Below, one piece after another: positions 59,902-64,000 of a DNA stretch of 64,000 nt. The first letter of the stretch is position 1; each line of letters begins with the position of its first letter. The notes beneath the pieces were generated by a model. That model saw only the letters and a list, made by a program, of their open reading frames with translations. It was not told where the DNA came from and ran no database searches. The position numbers and the translations under genes are program-made. Source of the DNA: Cephalopachus bancanus (lineage: Eukaryota; Chordata; Mammalia; Primates; Tarsiidae); the NCBI GenBank assembly GCA_027257055.1, contig JAPVLO010000574.1, positions 372,001 through 436,000 on the forward strand. Direction: 5' to 3'.

Positions 59902-59971
59902 TTGGTTATATGTTCCAAAAGAGTGTCTGCTTGTCACTTATCAGGTCATGCTTAAGACACGTGCTTTAGAT
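59902..59971. repeat. 70-bp direct repeat, copy 2
   Basis: Second copy of the repeat at 58634-58703, with the same orientation and length, about 93% identical. Here it is not next to an inverted-repeat arm. Confidence 0.96.
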
Positions 59972-60249
59972 GTTTGGATTTTCCCAGACATTGTCTGCCA
60001 GTGAGGGTGCTGTTATTAATTGATTTTGTATCTTTATGAAGACCTAGCAATCTCTGTTGGTTAGTCATTTTCTCAGCTGGTATTTTTAGAAACAGATTAA
60101 TTTCACTGATAAACGTATTTTACCCAATTTAGAAGTAAAAACAATCCCACCTGCCTGAGACTTTCAATTCATCTTTACAGTTACAGTGCACTTAACTATG
60201 CAAAAAATGCTATGAAAACTCAGCAGCCATCCTGAAGTTGACTTCACTA

Positions 60250-60624
60250 AGACTTCTCTACTGTTTCTCAGAAAGTCTTGGGAAAAGAAACCAGGTTACG
60301 AAAAGGTAACTTGGTCAGGTTGATTAAGTTAACTGGGAGAAGGAAGATTGATACTAGGTTATTTGGGTATTAAAGGGAAAGGTAACCATTAAAGGTCAGA
60401 GAAGTTAGAAAAACATTGATTTATAGTAACAGTTAATTATCCAAAAAATGGAAAGAGAAAGCAGCATGGTTTCATGAACCTTCAACTAACTGTTGTGTGA
60501 TTTTGGATAGTATTTAGATGTAATGAGCCCAAGATTTCTCATCTATAAAATGACAGAAAAGTTGATAGTTAAATATTCTGTTAATGTCAGCATTACTGGA
60601 ATAAATATTTATTCTTAAGGTGGA
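60250..60624. repeat. Inverted repeat, right arm
   Basis: Reverse complement of 58255-58634. Landmarks in order: CTTCTCTACTG, AGTCTTGGGAAAAGAAA, TTATTTGGGTATTAAAGGGA, AAGTTAGAAAAACATTGATT, GATGTAATGAGCCCAAGATT and ATTCTTAAGGTGGAC. Confidence 0.93.
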
Positions 60625-60639
60625 CTTTCAATTTTATTC

Positions 60640-60880
60640 CATTCTTTTGTATGTCTTGTCTCACGATAGTACCATACTGTTTTGTAGCTTTGTAGTAAGT
60701 TTAGAAACCAGAAAGTGTGAATGCTCCAACTTGTTTCTTGCAAAATCATTTTGACTATTCAGGTTTCCTTGAGTTGCTCTGTGAACTTTAGAGTCTGCTT
60801 GTAAATTTCTGCAAGGAAAAAAAAAGGAAGCTAGGATTTTGATAGGAAGTACATTGACGAGGTAGATCAATTTGGGAAGA
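60640..60880 (-). mobile_element. L1 LINE, ORF2 (antisense), part distal to the LTR
   Basis: On the minus strand 'attgatctacctcgtcaatgtacttcctatcaaaatcc', 'gcagaaatttacaagcagactctaaagttcac' and 'ttacaaagctacaaaac' are L1 ORF2 landmarks. This is the continuation of the L1 at 63010-63260; the LTR at 60881 interrupts it. Confidence 0.85.
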
Positions 60881-63009
60881 TGAAGGGGTTCAGCCCCTTT
60901 GCCAGGTCGTGAGATTTCCTGAAGGAGAGACGGATAGGTGAAAGACGGAAAACAATATACCCGGACACCTGCTTCCTGAACAGATGACATACTTTATTAG
61001 TTAACAGAAAGCTTTTATAGCATTTGTAAAAGGGGCAAGACAGAAAATTCCTTCACGTACATATGTTTTAAAAGTTACCACCATCTAGCGGTCTTTAGAA
61101 GAAACGAATAAGCCAAAAACACTATCTACTTTCAGTTAATAAATCTTGAGATAAGTGTAAAAGGAGTTTCACTTAAACTAAACATAATGCATACAAGGTT
61201 TACTTTGACTTCGGTTCCACATCACTTGTCTAATTAAAAAAGCCTTAAAATCACTAATACAAAACTATAGATTGTACATAGTGATAGTAGGAATATGAAG
61301 CCCATTAACTTGACCAAACAACAGTGGCTAGCATTTAAAGAATAACTATGAGTCACTTACTGTGAAAATACATACACTAATCTTTACTCTGAATAAACAT
61401 ATAAAGTGAACTAAACATAATGAAATAAAACTAACACAACTAAAATTATTATGGTTGCATAATTGCCAATGAGCTTTTAAGTTTAGGATAATGGTGATTT
61501 GGCTGTTTTCCCTTATGCCTGGCAACCTCCTGGAAAACATCTTGTCTTAAGATAGGCAGTGGAGCAATTATTATCTTTTTTTTTTTTTTTTTTTTTGAGT
61601 TGGAGTCTCACTCGGTTGCCCAGACTGGAGTGCAGTGGCCGCTTCCGGCCACCGCAGCCTCGACCTGCTGGGCTCCGGCGATCCTTCCGCCTCAGACTTC
61701 CAAGTAGCCGGAATTACAGGCATGTGCTACCATGCCCGGCTGATTTTTTGATTTATTGTAGAGATGAGGTCTCACTGCCCAGGTGGGTCTCGAACCCACG
61801 GGCTCAGGCAATCCACTCACCTCAGCCTCCCAAAGGCACGGGATTACAGGCTGAGCCACCGAGCCCGGCGTATTATTATCTTTGAGGCACCAATTTTATC
61901 ATTGTGTGAACTTAAACTTATGAACTTAAAACAATCTTCAAAGTAGCTATAGCACTAAAACTTAATTAATGACACAAAGTAAAAACCTTGTTAAACATAA
62001 CCAGAGCCTAATAATTTTTGTCAACCCTCATACATATGTATATTGAGTATACAAACTTATATGATATTACATTTACCAATTATGATTAATACATGGATAA
62101 AACAATTATCATGTCAAGAATAGCACTGCCAGCAACTCTCTTCAAAAGAGTCCCAAATTACAGTCCTTGAAGTACTTCAAGAAAGTTCTCAGGTGCACAG
62201 TCCTTCATGTAGCAGTTCTTCTCTTTTGGGCTTTTACAACCTTCAAAGTTTTGTAAACGCCTTTCTTGTCCAGGTGTCTTCGTTACTTTTCTCTTATCCT
62301 GCAGTGTTTATTTCTAAAGAAAACTCAAAAGAAGCTTTTAATGACATTTCCCAGGCCCCCAAGGTTGCTTTCTGTATTTAGTTAATTATCATAAAAGTAT
62401 CTAATTAGTATATTATGAATTCAGTGAAAACCCACTCTATAAATGCTTACTTAAAATTTAACTATAGAATTAAGTAAAAACCTTAATGATTAATCTTTAT
62501 CCTAAGTCTGAGAAGACAGTGTTATAAATCACCTACATAACTCCTAGATAAGTGTTAGAACTTATAATGAGCTCATAATGAACTTACCATAAACTTGTAC
62601 TTCCAAAAAACCTTATGTCTTGAACACTAAACTGCATAATTCTAAATCAAATAAGGAGTGAATATACTAATATCTTTTTATTCAAGCAATATCTAGTAAC
62701 TTATAACCAAGTGAAAGAAAGCATTCTTGATGTGCTTCAGAGTTTAACCCTTGCATATGTTAGAAAAGGCCAAACGGCATAGTGGGAAAATGGGAAAATG
62801 AACCATGGCATTCTCAGGTTAGGTGTGAGTACTTCGCATAAGCATGCCATTTTCTTCTTCCACGACTGCACAGAATTTCTTCAGCCGTATCAAACAGCAA
62901 AGGTGGAAGACAGAAGGGCCTCAGCTTCCCAGGCTCGCCCTGCGGCCCGGGGTCTTCGGCCCACCGGGACCCTGTCAATCATGTGGACCTCCAAGGCTGG
63001 CTCCCAACA
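60881..63009 (-). mobile_element. Solitary LTR of an endogenous retrovirus (class II-like)
   Basis: On the minus strand the element begins TGTTGGGAGCC (63009) and ends CCCCTTCA (60881). It is flanked by perfect 6-bp duplications, TCTTCC on the element strand (63010-63015 and 60875-60880). The L1 on either side is continuous once the element is removed. Near the 3' end lie TATAAAAG (61012-61019) and, about 20 bases on, AATAAA (60993-60998), so U3, a short R and a U5 of about 100 bases can be drawn. It is about 1.8 kb without the Alu inside, long for an LTR. TG...CA ends and a 6-bp target duplication suit class II (betaretrovirus-like) elements. The first 170 bases of U3 are G+C-rich and the rest AT-rich. 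There is no internal viral region and no substantial reading frame, so it codes for nothing viral. Confidence 0.88.
61579..61871 (-). mobile_element. Alu dimer, antisense, inserted in the LTR
   Basis: Flanked by ATTATTATCTTT duplications (61567-61578 and 61872-61883). Full length, from the T-run to GAGCCACCGAGCCCGGC. Shortened left-arm form. The 108-codon plus-strand frame is an Alu artefact. It is younger than the LTR. Confidence 0.97.
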
Positions 63010-63260
63010 GGAAGAAGTGCCATAATAAGAGTATTTAGTCTTCTAGTTCATAAGTGTGGGATGTCTTTCCATTTATCTAGAATTTATTTCAGTAATATTT
63101 TGTAGTTTTAGCACATAAGTATTATACATTCTTGGTTAAATTTATTCTTAAGTATTTTATTCTTTTTGATGCTATTACAAATTGAAATCTTTCTTAATTT
63201 CTTTTCAGATTGAAATTCAATTATTTAAATGTATTATTTATTTTATTGATGTATGTGGTG
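63010..63260 (-). mobile_element. L1 LINE, ORF2 (antisense), part proximal to the LTR
   Basis: 'cataagtgtgggatgtctttccatttatctagaatttatttcagtaatattttgtagtttt' and 'aaatttattcttaagtattttattctttttgatgctattacaaattg' are antisense ORF2 landmarks. It joins the piece at 60640-60880. Confidence 0.9.
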
Positions 63261-64000
63261 TCTAGACTTTTTTGTCTTTTGATAAAGCTCATAGGATTTC
63301 AAAACTAGTTGTTCCACTAAAGAACTCTTACACTAAATTGTCATTTATATAATGTATATAATGCTATTCTTCTTCGTGTACTGGTATAAAAGAGATATGA
63401 ACTAATCTATCCAACTTATTCCAATTTTAGATATAAAACATATGTAGCTTGTGCAAATATATAATTCTAGGAAAATGCATAATAGAATATAATTATAGAA
63501 ACGGAAGGTTTGCTGCTTCTCTGATACTCTCTTTCCATATTGAATTACAAAATAATGATAAATTACTGACTATTGGCAATATATTTAACTTACTATTTGA
63601 TTGCCTTTCACTTTTCTTGAAGTTGATTTTTCTTCTTTTTGTATAAGTTCCCTATTTTGGTCTATGTTGTTTTTCCCTACCAGTCTTCTGTTATTCTGTA
63701 GTCATGTTGATTTTATCAGTCTTGCTTAAGGATCTCTATTTCTTCCTTTACAAAAATTATTAATTTTACTTACTTCTTGGAAAGCAGTAAATAGGAAACT
63801 GAACTAAATGCGTAGCAGTATAGTTGGTAATAATTCTTTCAATAAAGATTCCCATTTTTATATAAGACTTTCCTTTAGGTTCATCACAGAAATTTCTGAT
63901 TTTGTGATATTTTATGTGATTTTTGTCTCCTGTTGATTGCTTAAGTATGCTGGGATAAAAAAGAGGGAGATGGGAAATACACTATTTTGGTGGTCAGTAT
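63261..64000. other. No gene seen
   Basis: AT-rich DNA, possibly continuing the antisense L1 in more diverged form; only short frames. Confidence 0.4.

Noticed and set aside
61559..61885. 108-codon frame (and similar ones at 20335-20649, 37280-37579)
   Set aside because: Typical spurious frames of antisense Alu elements.

Overview
This is nuclear DNA of a primate. It holds 12 full or truncated dimeric Alu elements and one Alu monomer, most of a form that is not the human AluJ/S/Y type: the left arm ends in CTCTACAATAAATCAAAAA and the right arm carries a GGCCGGGAGCGGCCACTG block. Most have target-site duplications. Together with MIR, L2, L1M and Tigger remnants this fits a haplorhine with its own Alu lineage; my best guess is a tarsier (inference). 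The only two intact genes, FAM133A and NAP1L3, are head-to-head neighbours on human Xq21.32, so the window is very probably X-chromosomal.

Layout. 1-4.7 kb: repeats and unassigned AT-rich DNA. 5.0-5.9 kb: terminal coding exon of FAM133A (minus strand). 5.9-43 kb: the long FAM133A 5' intron, filled with L1, L2, MIR, Alu and DNA-transposon remnants, with a predicted 71-bp noncoding exon at 42.8 kb. 43.4-44.2 kb: CpG-rich bidirectional promoter. 44.2-46.7 kb: the intronless NAP1L3 gene (plus strand), whose protein carries eight tandem 14-residue Lys/Glu/Pro repeats.

47.7-50.8 kb: the main discovery, a degenerate second copy of the whole NAP1L3 unit. It is co-linear with the parent over upstream DNA, promoter, coding region and 3' UTR. 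Its start codon is lost, it has many stops and frameshifts, and an Alu is inserted in it. Because flanks and promoter are included, this is a DNA-level tandem duplication, not a retrocopy.

50.8-64 kb: gene-free DNA with L1 and Tigger remnants, an unassigned open frame, a long inverted repeat (arms about 375 bp, about 1.6 kb spacer) that also contains a 70-bp direct repeat, and an antisense solitary LTR of about 2.1 kb (1.8 kb without its Alu). The LTR has TG...CA ends and a perfect 6-bp target duplication, and sits inside an older L1.

FAM133A (a Lys/Ser-rich nuclear-type protein) and NAP1L3 (a NAP-family histone chaperone) share a promoter region but no evident biochemical pathway. No tRNA, rRNA or other structured RNA gene was recognised by eye.
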